Of a stretch of DNA of 64,000 bases, positions 36,770 through 48,978 are shown in pieces; positions within the stretch are counted from its first letter, which is position 1; the number at the start of each line of letters is the position of its first letter. The stretch is from Chamaecyparis obtusa. Lineage: Eukaryota > Streptophyta > Pinopsida > Cupressales > Cupressaceae. A model generated the notes under the pieces. It was not told the DNA's origin. It saw only the letters and a program-made list of their open reading frames with translations, and searched no databases. The stretch spans positions 1 through 64,000 of the forward strand of contig BSBK01002050.1 in assembly GCA_027943335.1 (NCBI GenBank), written 5' to 3'. Made by a program: the position numbers and the translations under genes.

Positions 36770-37944
36770 TTGACATCCAGGACGTAATGATGAACAAAAA
36801 GAAGAATATTTAAGCATATCATAATGAAGAAAAATTTAAAGATTGTTTCAATCACACAATACAAGTAAATGGAATAAATTAATTAGACATATTTGTTTGT
36901 ATTGAATTTAGAAGTATCAAAAATTTACTAATATAACAAGGGTTGAATGCCCTAAATATATAGCATAGACTCTAATTTTACCCTAATCAAACAAAAGAAA
37001 GAAATTATATTGATATAACTTTTTCTTTATTGTAGAATATTAATATAACTATACATATAAGGCTAGATAAAAGCACAAAGGTGTAAAATTTCGACATGAG
37101 CACTGATTAAGTGGCTCTAATCTATACATGTTAGAAAGGGCCCGCAGGGAGAAATAAAATTAGATAATAAAAAATATAGAAGAGTGGTGAATTAATGTAT
37201 ATAAGAAGATCTTGGACGTGTTCATAAGTTTCTGATCCTCAGCTTCAGCAAATTTACAACACAGCTTCAGCAAGTTTCTGATCCTGGCGGTTAAGAAATC
37301 AGCTTGCAAATTTACAACACACACGTTGTTCGGCAGTGAGTTCTGATCCTCAGCTTCAGCATGGAATGAAAAGCCTTTTGACTATTTTCCTTTCATTGTG
37401 GACTTATATATACATTGTTGACGGTCACTTAGTTCAAACAATGAATAATTCAGAGAGCGATTGATAGATCAGAGGAGATGTGAGGAGTAATGTATTTGAG
37501 TGATAGATATTCTGAAAAAGACTGTGTATTGGCCTGAGAATCTCCAGTATCCAAACAGTAGCAGAAGTATGGAAGGCAAAGAGGATAAACAGTGTTTTGG
37601 AGGAGTTCGGCAAGCCTGGGCGTATACTTAATGAGGTTGCAATGGCAGGTCTATTTTTTTATTTAAGCACTTTATTTCTGTCTCTATGCATCGACAAATG
37701 TTTTGTAGTAGGAAGAAGTTGAGTTTTGTCTTAAAGTGGTTATATAGTTTATGAACACTATGTGAATGTTAGTGGAAAGGTTAAAGATTTGGGTGGTAGA
37801 AAAAAATTTTCAAGGGCATAAATGTAACTCAATTGGAAAAGGTTGTATACACATTTGAGTTCAAGTAGAGATAGCGATATTGGTTAAGATAATCTTAAGT
37901 GCTAAGGATTTGAAATAGGTTGATATTAGTTTGTAATTTCTAAA
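36770..37944. other. intergenic sequence with short repeats
   Basis: No gene recognised. At 37225-37365 the phrases CCTCAGCTTCAGCA and GCAAATTTACAACACA each occur two or three times in a small complex duplication. Confidence 0.5.
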
Positions 37945-38013
37945 ATGGAGATTTCATTGGACAAGTATTCTAAACTTAATTTTTATATATGGAGAATGAA
38001 AATCTAAATGTAA
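37945..38013 (+). pseudogene. start of a copia-type gag remnant, interrupted by a LINE
   Basis: Begins ATG at 37945 with the usual opening of copia Gag (LDKYSKLNFYIWRMKI, comparable to a D-K-x-G-x-N-x-x-x-W-K pattern). Stops occur directly before the LINE insertion. The frame resumes after the LINE at 38881. Confidence 0.7.
37999..38013. repeat. left target-site duplication of the LINE (15 bp)
   Basis: AAAATCTAAATGTAA, exactly repeated at 38866-38880. Confidence 0.85.
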
Positions 38014-38865
38014 ATCTAAATGAAAATCTAAATTTTGGAAAGCTCGTATTCCTCCTAAAATCTTGCATTTTAAATGGCAGCTTCTTCTTGATAGGCTTCC
38101 TTTTAAAAATCAGACTGGTATCACTGATAATTGTTCTTTTTGCAGGGCTCCTGCGGGCTCCTGAGAATTTGAGGCACCTATTCTTTACGTGCCAATTTGC
38201 TAGAAATATCTGGAAGTCTTTTGGTTTTTCTATACCTGATCATATCTCTGTTTTAGATACTATTTTTGGAAATATACATGGTTTTAAAAAGGATTCTAAC
38301 TTTTTATGGAATATTATTTCCTCTCATATTCTTTGGTTTAATTGGAAAAGTAGAAATGAGAGCAAATTTCAAGATGTTGATAGTACCCTTACTTTGTTTC
38401 AATTGAAACTTATACGTTTTAAGATTGTCTCGCAGATTCATTGTATCATGAAGCTCGAGAAAGAAAAACTTAAAAGATTTCTCCATGATGGGCTTGCTAC
38501 GATGTTCATCTATGAAATGAAACATGGGCTGGAATGGGCAATGGGCCACTATCATTGATAACCAGGCAGCTTTTGAAGGTGCTTTAAAGGAACTGCTTAA
38601 AGAGATGTGCGCTACCAGAGGCCCCTTCTCTAATAGACTGGAATTCTTCTCTCAGATTCTGGATCAGAAAAAAATCATTTGGATGGAGGGTGAGCTTGGA
38701 TGGACAGCATGGATTGATGATCAGGATGATATTCTAGAATAGTTTTGTTCGTTGGTGCACATTTTTTGTGCTATTTTTTTGTATTGGACCTTTGTCGGTG
38801 GTGGTAGGCTTGCCTCCCACCTCTTTTTGATTGTATCAGCTTGTAAACTCTCGATTATTTAATTT
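38014..38865 (+). mobile_element. 5'-truncated LINE (non-LTR retrotransposon) tail
   Basis: A fragment of 852 bp bounded by a perfect 15-bp direct repeat, typical of target-primed insertion. It carries only the C-terminal end of the reverse-transcriptase ORF and about 120 bp of 3' untranslated sequence. No long poly(A) is left; the 3' end is AT-rich (CGATTATTTAATTT). Confidence 0.85.
38036..38742 (+). pseudogene. LINE ORF2 C-terminus with zf-RVT zinc-binding domain
   Basis: Starts inside WKARIPPKILHFKWQLLL, a hallmark of the plant LINE zf-RVT region. The zinc ligands follow: CSFC, then HLFFTC. A tandem 10-bp-period duplication at 38145-38163 (GGGCTCCTGC GGGCTCCTGA) shifts the frame exactly between the CxxC and the H...C parts. 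The second frame then runs through FARNIWKSFGF and ILWFNWKSRNESKF to 38558. A last frame (to 38742) has an acidic C-terminus with IIWMEGELGWTAWID. Reverse-transcriptase catalytic parts were lost through 5' truncation. Confidence 0.85.
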
Positions 38866-38880
38866 AAAATCTAAATGTAA
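38866..38880. repeat. right target-site duplication of the LINE (15 bp)
   Basis: Exact match to 37999-38013. Confidence 0.85.
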
Positions 38881-39440
38881 CTAATGAATAAGAAATTGCA
38901 GGGAATAGTAAGTGGAAAAGAAAAACCACCCAAAAATGCAACAAAATTATTGGATTGGCGTAGTAGAGATGATAAGGCCAAGGCTATTATTGGTCTTCCT
39001 CTTTTTGTCTTTGAACTCCATCATAAATATTTGGATGATTCATCTATAGATATTTGGGATAATTTGAACAAATAGTTTGGAGCAAAAGTTGTAAATGCAA
39101 AGTTTTATTTAAAGCTTCAATTATTTAGGTTCAAAATAGAATATGGAATCACAACGTCAAAACACATAAGAAATTTGAGATCTCTCATTAGACAGCTGGC
39201 AGAAGCTAAAACTCCAGTAGATGATGACGATGATGATGCTAAGGCCATCTTGTTAAACAGTTTGCCTTCAAAGTACAACAATGCTATTTTTATTCTAACA
39301 AAAGAAAATAGGACAAAGGAAGATACAAAAGAAGATCTTAAATTAGATATAGCACTATATTTGCAGAGTAGAAAGTAATAGTCAACTAAAATAAAAAGAG
39401 ATAATGCATGTTTCTATTGTGACAAGAAGGGACACAATAA
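38881..39440 (+). pseudogene. copia-type gag remnant, continued after the LINE
   Basis: Reads LQGIVSGKEKPP, WRSRDDKAKAIIGLPL, IDIWDNLNKQFGA (with a stop), AKFYLKLQLFRFKI, IRNLRSLIRQLAEA, LLNSLPSKYNNAIF, the order of UBN2-type copia Gag. After a stop at 39376 a damaged zinc knuckle CFYCDKKGHNK follows. No protease, integrase or reverse transcriptase follows. A run AAGAGGGGGAA at 40153-40163 followed by TGTTAG could be a polypurine tract and LTR start, but I found no matching 5' LTR. Confidence 0.75.
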
Positions 39441-42368
39441 AGTTTTGCAAAACTTGAGTAAGTGGTCTTCGTGAAAGGAATCTCAAACATGAATTAGATG
39501 TAGGCAACTTTACTTCCATTGAGGAAAAGGGTACATCAAATGATGAAGAAATCATTAATTATTCTCATTCTCATCTTGATCGTAAATTTATATTTTTGAA
39601 CCTTTAGTCTTGGAGGTTGGAGGAACTAAAGATGGGGGAATTTCTATCATCTCAGGCTAGTTTCCCAATTTGAGATGGTTCTTGAATGAGAAGTGTTTTT
39701 GAATTTTGATTCATATTTTTTCTTTCTTTCTTGATGGTAACAAAATTGAAGAAAGTATATGTTATGAAGATCTAATTTGGAGATAGATTTGGGGTTTCGT
39801 GAAGAGATTAAGTATGGATGGTTTCCCAAAGATTTCACAAGACTGTGATTGAGAATTATCACCCTTCTAAGATTCAAGAGATAATTTGGGAGATTTTTGT
39901 CTAGAATCATTTGGTGGCTTTGATTTGAGAGTTTGGGACTAAGAGAGTTCAAGGATTCAACTCAAGGCTACACCTTCACAAGGGTCACAAGGCAGCTTTG
40001 GGGAGCTCCACCTAATTCAACATTTGGTCCTCCAAAGTAATATTTTTTTCAAAAATATGTATTCATTTATGCAATGAGAAAATTTTGTTATGTAAGCCTT
40101 AAGGGGGATTCCCCAGGGAAAAGTGAATTTGAGGATTCTAGAATAATGATTTAAGAGGGGGAATGTTAGTGTTTAGCATAATCATAGTTGGTTGGTTCAG
40201 TCTACACACTACATAACTGGTAACTGCTCTACATTGATAATTGCTCTACTCTTGTGCATATGCAGTTCTATTTCTTAGGATAAGGATCATCGAAACATTA
40301 GCATTGTATCATTTATCTCTAATCTGTCAATTATGTGTGTGCATGCCACTACTTGAAGTTTCTAGTAATAAGGCCAAATGTCATAATACATTGGAAGTAG
40401 CCACATGTACTAAATTTATAGGAGGACATGGAAATAAATCCAATCTTACAAGGTGGGTAGTTGGGTCCTTGATTAAACCATAAATAAGTTATCTTTTCTA
40501 TAATCTAATTATCTATCCCTTTGTTTTGAGTTTCAAAGAAGTATATGGCCCATGAATTACTTGGAAGGGGTTTGCAACTAAAATGTGATTATATCTACCA
40601 TGCTACATTTTTTGTAGGTATGTGAGAACTTACTATGTTGTTATATAGAGTGGTCGTCCCCATGTATGTGTTCTTCTAGTAGGTAACCAACAATTTACCA
40701 CTCATGAGGCTCTAATTCATTGATCATCATTCATCAAAAGACTAATGAGAATCCCAATAACCTTCTTTCCATTTATCTATCGACTCGTGAAAACCAAACA
40801 TATTGCCACATAATATATTGCTTTAGATTACACTACATCACAAGCAAAATATTTAATATAAGTAGGGCTCCACAACTAGGAAAAATAAACTAGTAGTGAG
40901 ATCATAAGATGAATAGTTGGTTGAAGCCCAAAACACAAAAAGCACTACATGACCATAGAACTATGTGAGTAATAAGGTCAAGGCAAATAAATATGTGTGG
41001 GCATTGATATAGAATAAATGAATTCTCTTGCATACACCAATCAAAACATAGAGAAGAAGCCTCAACAGTACGTCCATCTTCATGACGATCAAAGTTATCG
41101 TTTGTCAACTATAGATCTCAGTGGTCGACTAAGAGGACAAGAATGACTAATGTTTACGTTATTCCATATGACGGTCATTCAATTTACTAATGTTTAAATT
41201 AAGTCCAATCTGATCATGGAGCTTAATCGGTTTGATTCGAAATACAGGATAAACATGAACTGATTCATTAAGCTTCGTCATTGAACTCTTTAACCCGCAT
41301 CTTGTGTGTAGAAAACTTATCACTTTTTAAAAAAATTGTTGGTTGTGTTTTGACCCAACTTTTGGGCATCACAGAAGCCTCAACAATGTGAAACCAAAAT
41401 GTTCAAAGGGGAAATGTAATGAAAATATTCAAAGGGGAACTTTTAAATATCATGTTTAATTTTATCATATTTGATCTGTTTAAAGTACTTGGTAAACTAA
41501 AAATGTTCCCTTCTCCTTTACTTTGCTCAAAATTACTAATGTGGAAATGAGTTTGTCTCAAATCCATGACATGGAAGAAAACCTGGGCTTTCATAATGCA
41601 AACTAATATGTAACTAAGTTGATCCCTTTTGAACGAGTAGTTTCTTGTCAATTTAAAGATGGGATATTCAAATATGAATAGTAAGACATTACATAATTTA
41701 AGACAAACCTTAATCTATTTTTACACATCTAAAATATTGCGAAGAGTATCTTGTACATTAACTATGTTGCTCATTGAACTATCATGTGATTATTGCATCA
41801 TTATGATGTTATAAGCTACCTATAACCACTCATAGAGGAAGAGCACCAATAGTTGAGTGTGTTCCAATAGTCGTGCACTCCTTGTGCACCCAACCCCCCA
41901 ATTACTATTTTTAAAAGAGCCAAAAAAATGATAACTAAAAGTCCATTAATAAGTTTCACATGTACCAATACACAATCATTTTTTAGCTTTTTTGGTTAAT
42001 AATTGGCTCATTTATGCACCACTACTGGGACATTTGTCTATAAGTACTCCTAATTCTAAGTGCAAGATTATTTGGGGCATCTTTAAGAGATTATCTGAGG
42101 CATCTTTAAGGAAGTATCAGGGGACACTTTGAGATGGCCACTCTTAACAAATTCTATAGCGAGCTTCATTAATACCTAGAAGCCAAAATATATTTTTTAT
42201 GTAGCTAAATCATATACAAAGATAACCAAAAAAAAATTTAAAATCCAATATATAATTTAGACTCTATAAATAAACAAAATTCACTATAACAACTATTAAT
42301 AGTTATGCTTCCTATTATATGATTGCTAAATTTGTTTTCAATCTTTATTCTGTTAAATTAAATCTTAT
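39441..42368. other. non-coding sequence, possible distal part of the gag-bearing element then intergenic
   Basis: No gene recognised. 39441-40163 may be the 3' internal part of the same retroelement as the gag remnant (see the possible polypurine tract at 40153). 40164-42368 shows no feature I can name. Confidence 0.4.
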
Positions 42369-42373
42369 TCCTT

Positions 42374-43001
42374 TGGGGCCCGTTTGGCGCCTAGAATTAA
42401 CTTGGAATAGGAATTATTTAATGCGAGAATAAAATAATTCGTTGTTTGTGGCATTTTTTGAATTCTTGAATTGAAAAATTAATTCCCATTTTCGGCCCAA
42501 TGCTTGCATTAATTAATTCCAAAAAAAACTTGGAATTCATTTTATTCCAGGAATAAGTTTTTCATGGATTCGAAATTACAACAAAATGTATAAGTTTTAC
42601 GAGTCCGTGTGTGAACGATTAAGGGATTATAATCTTATTTTTTTATAATCTTATTTTTTTTACAATTTTTTTTTATAATTTTTTTTTCAATAATTTTTTT
42701 TTTAATAATTTTTTTTATAATCTTATTTTTTAAGTTAATAATACATATTTTAATTTTAAAATATATAAGTTAAAAATACATATATATTTTAATTAAAAAA
42801 TCAACAACAAAAATGATAAGTTCAAAAATTAAAAATTAAAAAAATATAAAATAATCTTTATTTCAATTTCACATTATGGGATCCAAATAGAAAATAGATT
42901 ATTCCAGCTTTAGTTTAGAGGATTAATTAATCAGAGAATAGATCCTTATTCTAGAATAGGTCTATTCTAAATAAGTTAATTCCATGCACCAAAAAGGCCG
43001 G
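42374..43001. mobile_element. MITE-like element with terminal inverted repeats
   Basis: A 628-bp non-coding element with a very AT-rich centre. The left end TGGGGCCCGTTTGGCGCCTAGAATTAACTTGGAATAG pairs with the inverse of the right end, CCGGCCTTTTTGGTGCATGGAATTAACTTATTTAGAATAG. The best matching block is TTTGG.GC...GAATTAACTT. A candidate 5-bp target duplication TCCTT flanks it (42369-42373 and 43002-43006). Ends beginning GGGCCCGTTTGG are common among plant MITEs. The superfamily is not assigned. Confidence 0.7.
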
Positions 43002-43205
43002 TCCTTACGAAAACAATAGATCTGAATCAAACAAGCTCCTGAAAATTTAATGTCAACACCAATTATTTAGTAAATTGAGATTCCCAAAGCAAAATAAACA
43101 GGTTCTAGCTGACTAAAAATGCGCAAGACCAATCCGCGGAAATAGATCAGATCAATAGACAGAGGTAAATTCTGTGAGCACGGAAATAAATTGAAATGTT
43201 GCACA

Positions 43206-43460
43206 CTACAATTGTAAAGTGTAAGAGAAGTTGTCTGGTATGGTCTGACCATGAGTCACAATGATGAATTCATAAACTCCATCAATCACCAAGTGTCCAG
43301 CATCAAACTTTAAAACTACATATCCCAATCCTCTCTTCTCCGATTGTTGGCCAGCTACAGATTTGTTTCTCGTCTTTTTAACATTTTCGTGCCTTTGAAA
43401 ACCTATATTTCCAATCCATGGGCAGCATACTACGTGGTAGCATGTAGAGACACGATTCAC
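43206..43460 (-). CDS. hypothetical short ORF, possible exon remnant
   Basis: 84 codons on the minus strand. It is less AT-biased than its surroundings and has a plausible protein-like stretch (KRGLGYVVLKFDAGHLVIDG, then EFIIVTHGQTIPDN). I do not recognise the family and see no splice signals or partner exons that settle it. It may be a chance frame. Confidence 0.2.
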   Translation of the reverse strand: MNRVSTCYHVVCCPWIGNIGFQRHENVKKTRNKSVAGQQSEKRGLGYVVLKFDAGHLVIDGVYEFIIVTHGQTIPDNFSYTLQL

Positions 43461-45540
43461 GATTCTCTTCCGTTGTTTAGAATGGAAGAATGAATGAAGA
43501 ATTTTTAATGATGTCTATGACATCAAACAGTTTAAAGGATTAAAAGTTATAATGTTAAGAAATTTGTGATTTTTTTGAAAGTGTTGTTTCTTCAGAAAGT
43601 TCATTTAGACTGTTTATCTTCAAATTATTTATGAAATGTTACTCAATTTCAATTACGTCTTTGCTACAAAAGATGCAAGTTCTGTCCTTTAATTTTTCCT
43701 TAAGAATAGTCCATCAACAGTCCATTTCACATCTAAAGTGATAAAATCTAGTCTTCAACTACACTATTAAAATTTGAGCCTTCTCCTTTAATGAACCCAA
43801 ATGATTTTCCCGAACTTTTACACTCTTTCACCTATGAGATTTGTTCCAAAAAGATTAGAAAGATAAGGGAGCTAATTGCAAAGTTTCTTAACAGTCGTTT
43901 TGTAAATCTGAAAGTTAAAAAGAGTAAAGTTTTAAAAGATGGGAATTGTCAACAGGCCCTAGGTCTATTGGTGAAGTTGAATGGTTCCAAATGAGCCCAC
44001 CACGGATCAAGTCTTGCTGAATGCAAGACTCTGACATCATAAGGGATGAAGCTGAGATCATACCCGAGATGAATTTGGCGGAATGGATACCCCTCAGTCC
44101 TTGGCTCTTAGCTGGAGAGGTTTCAGCCTCTAGACTCGTGCTCTCATATTAGATAGCAAAAATACTTTGTGGTGGGCATCGCTGACTTAGTTTACTCGCA
44201 GGCTTCATGCCTCTGCTGAACAGCTATACTGACAAGTTTGAACCTCCATTAAAACAAGCTGATGGAAATTGTTGTCTCAAAGATTAATTTAATCTCTTAT
44301 TCTCTTATTTAAAATAAATAAGGAATCATTATCTTACTGTTTTGTCCATGACACACGACAAAAGATCAATAGAGGGATGATGATTTTCTCAATCTGTTTT
44401 GACATCATTCATGCTAATTACTTAGCTGATTGTCATCGCAAAAGAGAATTACAAGATCTCAAGAGATAAGATCGAATAAAGTAGCAAATTAAAAAGGATT
44501 CCTGTTTTCCTTTTCTAGAAAGCTTTCCAATCCCAACCCAGCACAAAGCCCATTTCAAGCATATACCCAGGTAAAGAGACGCCAAGTAAAAGCATCAATC
44601 CATGGCGATTTGGAAGCATTGTATCATACAAAATTAAAGTAATTCCCTCTACTTATTGGCGTGGGCAAAGTGGGCCAGGTGCATGATGGATCTTTAAGAA
44701 TGTCGCCAAAACAAAAGGATTTCTGCATTTGCACACAATCCAAGCGGGACGAATCTCAAATCAATTTGTCTTTTGACCAAGCTTTATGAAAATATAATGC
44801 GACCTGTCGAACTAATTTGAATACTCCTAGTGTCCATGTTCTAACATGAAAAGTCAATGACGGCCATGTGACGTTTATGCTTAAACAAGTTCAGTTAACC
44901 TGCAACTCATCACCTCGGGATCCTAAGAAATCCCAAAAAATCTTGAAACAGTTTTGATTAATATATCCTCAGATCTTTTGTCCGGTGGATGCTATAATAC
45001 CCATTGAAGGCTTTCTTGGGAAGTAGACGATAATGTACGGAAATCAACATGATACATTCATCATAACTACGTGCGGCGGAAGCGTTTCTTGGTGGAACAG
45101 GATTGACGTACACGTTTGTAAGTTCATAGATTCGGTAGTACCCAAGATCATTTAGAGTTGCTAGTGTATTGGATGAGTAAGTACTTGATTTATGATTATT
45201 ATAATTGTATTTTTTAAAAATATAAAGAGGAAAGGAAAAGTTATTTTATAGTTCACAATATCAGTCATATGTTTTTAGGTCTATATATGATGACAGCAAT
45301 ATGGGACTATCTCCTACTTCTTGGGGGAGGCACCTAATTGTGCTACAAACTAGCTCTTGCACCACAAGACTCTCCAAGGGATAAGCCAATAGGTTCTTGA
45401 TGTGAAAGTATAATTGAAAGTTTGAAGTGAATTTAAGTTTTTTAATCGTCAAGTATATATCCACTAGGGGTCAAAACATAATTGAAAGAAATCTCTACAT
45501 CGAGAAGATAACTAGACCACATTACCAATGACTACATGAT
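43461..45540. other. intergenic sequence, no gene recognised
   Basis: Less AT-rich than its neighbours at about 43990-44270 and 44500-45120, but no frame longer than chance and no RNA gene recognised. Confidence 0.5.
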
Positions 45541-45860
45541 GATTGCACTAAGGAGAGAGGGAAAGAGAGGGAGAGATAGAGAGAGATGGAGGGGGAAGAG
45601 CACACGAAAAAGAGAGTGGGGTAAGGAGATAGAGATATGAGTTATAGATGGAGAGGAATATCAGAAGGAGAGGGATAGATAGAGATGGAAAAGTTAAATA
45701 TATAGAGGAGAGATGTGGAGAGAATGATAGAGGTAGAGATAGAGAGAGAGGGGGGGGGGATATGGAAGAAGAAATATGGAGAGATAGAGATGTAAATAGA
45801 GATATATATAAATATATATAAGTCTAGGAAGAGGGAGAGGGGAAGAGAGGGGGAGAAATG
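45541..45860. repeat. GA-rich low-complexity tract
   Basis: An almost uninterrupted purine-rich plus strand of GAGAGA, GGGAGA and GATAGA units, including a G9 run near 45750. Confidence 0.9.
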
Positions 45861-47924
45861 GATGGACTCATATACTAAAGCTACCTATAAACTAGATTGT
45901 CCATCATCATGGGCTATAAAAGGATTTCTTTTCTATTTACAATGTTTAGCTAAACCCTGAATATTAATGTTGAATTGAATATATATTCAACCTATCATAA
46001 TCCAAGACTTTTCTAGTTACATATGTTGTGGCACCTCAATAATTTTATAATATCTTAATATAGAAGGGAACACATTAAAATGGTTTAGAGAAGTGGATAA
46101 GCAAGTATCCTAGTCCTCCATAAGTATATTTGGATATATATAGACAAGGATGATTGTTGGATATATATGTACCATTGAAACTTTCATAAATACTATGACT
46201 TTCAAAATATGAAATAGAATTGTAGCTTCAATTCATATACATCTATGAACACCATAAATTTCAAAATAAAAAATAGTAATCATTGTCCCAAATATGAAAA
46301 AAAAAATAGAGCAAATGAACAAAATAAGAAAGCAAGCACAACAAAAGGAGCTTGGTGAAGGTACAATAGAAGAAAAAGGGAGGAAGAGATAATGCAATTT
46401 CCAATAAGTAAAGTCCTCTTTTATATGTTTAGAGATTCAAACAAACTATGACCACTTTTTTTATAACTATGTTTTGTGTTGGGTTCATCGTATTGAATAT
46501 TATGAAATTGAAATAAATGTACAAATGCTTGTCCTTGAAGTTGAATTAGATTTTCTCGTTCAATTTATTAATTTGAGTAGGATATGGTATAATCCAAGTT
46601 CCTTTGCAAAAGTTATGCATAGTATTTCTATATGAGAGTCTTTTACTTAAATGATGTATATCTTTTTTTTAAACTTTATATATACAAGTTCATTTATAAA
46701 AGTAGATAATTTTATATTGGGCTAAATTTCAATCAATAAAAAGCCTATAATTACTTAATATTTTATAGTACGTTTGAGATCTAAAAATATTATTGATTGT
46801 TTGATCATTAGATTAAATAATGTTTAAGTGGTGTTTATAGTCTAAATGCTTATTTGACTATAACTAGTATCAAGCATATATGTTTACATAGCATGCAATA
46901 TTTTAAAAAAATGTTAATATTTCTAATTCTAAGATAATTAATGGTTATAATATTATAGGATTTACTATGTGGTATCTATTATAGTCTCATGTTGGTTTTT
47001 TGATCATCTAATAATCAATTTACCTCTTCTTTATAAATTAAAAATGTATCTTTATTGTGACAAAATTTGATATTCACCAAAAAAAAAAATAGATATATCT
47101 ACTTCCCACATTCAAATAAAAATTTATAGTATTACCTATAAATTTAAATACTAATATAAAATTCCTATCTGATATTAATCTAACTACTATAAAATTTGTA
47201 TTTGATACATTGTATTCCTCACTATATTTTAAATTCCTTCTTGTATATAATTATTATTTATAGCTATTAATTTGTTATAAACTACGCAAATCTAAATACA
47301 TTGCTTATTCTATTATAAAATATTAAAACTTCATCTTACTAATTTGTTGATACATAATATTATTTACCTTTCTATATTTTTAATATTTAAACTCTAAACA
47401 CAAAATAGAACCCCGAATTTGTAAATTTTCTTTAGGATGATTCATAAAGTCACCTTGAAAACTGTCATCTCTCACACACACCCTAAAAGAGCAAAAAAAT
47501 AAAAATAAAAAATAGATATATTGATGATTGTCCTCATAGTTTCTCATGAAGGTGTAGCTTGTGGTTACCTATGAATACTTATGCTCGATTCTTTGCCAAT
47601 GTGCATTGTTATTTCATTCCAAGTTGTTTAATTTCATATATTGGAGTGTTGCACATGTTTCTAAGCATAGTTCCCTAAATACTCATTTATCCTTCTTTTT
47701 GCAAACAATTTAGAGATTTGGTGTCGGAATACCCGAGCTAGTAATTATGACCTACATTTCTTAAAATGCAAGACTCCATTGGTCGTCAAAATTCTTGTGG
47801 TTTTAAAGTATCGATGCCCCACGATGTGTGGCCCACCTGGGCTAGTTTTTCTACAACTGGCCTCATAGTAGGGATAACTTTAAGAAACCCCCTTTTAGGA
47901 AAAAGTGTAAAATCCTAGCGAATT
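45861..47924. other. AT-rich intergenic sequence, no gene recognised
   Basis: Strong A/T bias and short open frames only. No mobile-element motif seen. Confidence 0.5.
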
Positions 47925-48262
47925 GTACATTATTTTAGGGGGGAATTTGTTTTAATGCAAGCGAATTTTTTTTCAAATCCATGATTTTTCATAGTTTTGA
48001 TTGGCGATTTTTTCCCGCAAAATGAAAATTTCATAAATTGCTGGCGAATAATTTTCTTTTGAAGTAAAAAATTATAATATATGAGGCGAATAATTTTCTT
48101 TTCAAATAAAAAATAATAATATATGAGGCAAATGATTTTCTTTTGAAGGGTAAAAAAAATATTTGTATTGCCGAATTTTATGTACCGTTTGAAAATTTAT
48201 TTATTTTATTGGCTAATCGTTCGTTAATTATGGCAAAAAAAAATATTTTGTTGGCGATTTTC
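47925..48262. repeat. cluster of GGCGA/GCGAAT words with a 42-bp tandem repeat
   Basis: At least eight related words: TAGCGAATT, AAGCGAATT, TTGGCGATTT, TGGCGAATAA, AGGCGAATAA, AGGCAAATGA, GCCGAATTTT and TTGGCGATTT. Three of them (near 48043, 48085 and 48127) are spaced exactly 42 bp apart in a tandem repeat with ATTTTCTTTTGAA. Similar words recur at 60420-60965 on the far side of the two convergent pseudogenes. Confidence 0.6.
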
Positions 48263-48912
48263 AAAAGATGGGAAATATTTTGTTATAATACCTTAGACTA
48301 ACATACATACATTATTTTATAATGTTAAATATATTATTTGATACCATCCAATGATCCAAGATCAATGGCTGAAGTTTAATTTCGGCCCCAATTTCTTGAA
48401 GGAAACAGAGTTGTGGAGGAAGTCACCGGAATGTTGACACGTATCAAATAAGGGTTACTTGTCTGCAGACTACAGTGTACACATGTTGGTATCGATATTC
48501 ACGGTTCTATTACTATAGTGCAACTTGTAACCTCTTAACTCGGTAAGCAATAAATGCCTTGTCAGTGACAAGCGACATTCTTTAACTTGCCATGCAAAGT
48601 AGACACGCACCACTTCCAAATTCGTATGGATGCTATAATCGATATCTGACATCTTTTTCATTTATGGGAAAGATTTACTGCCAGATATGAAAGATTAAGT
48701 CCAAAATTTTAATTTCTCACACGCATGCATTTAGGGGAAAGATTTACATGAAAGATTTAGAGGCATGTTAAGGACAATGGATTTAATACCATTAAAGACA
48801 GAATAATTTATTGCTAAGTAACAATCAAGAATTTAAGGGCTATTTATAGATGATCTATCTTCATTATTATAGATTCATCTTTGGCGTTTGCTAGATAATT
48901 TGTTTGTTTAGG

Positions 48913-48940
48913 GTCTGCAGTCTGCAGTCTGCAGTCTGCA
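48913..48940. repeat. four perfect copies of GTCTGCA
   Basis: A 7-bp unit repeated four times. No function evident. Confidence 0.9.
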
Positions 48941-48978
48941 AATAATTTGTTTTTAAGTTTTATGTAGTTTTATTGTTT

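Noticed and set aside
40153..40170. Polypurine tract plus LTR start of the gag-bearing remnant
   Set aside because: The AAGAGGGGGAA-TG context is suggestive, but no matching 5' LTR was found upstream of 37945; mentioned only as a possibility.
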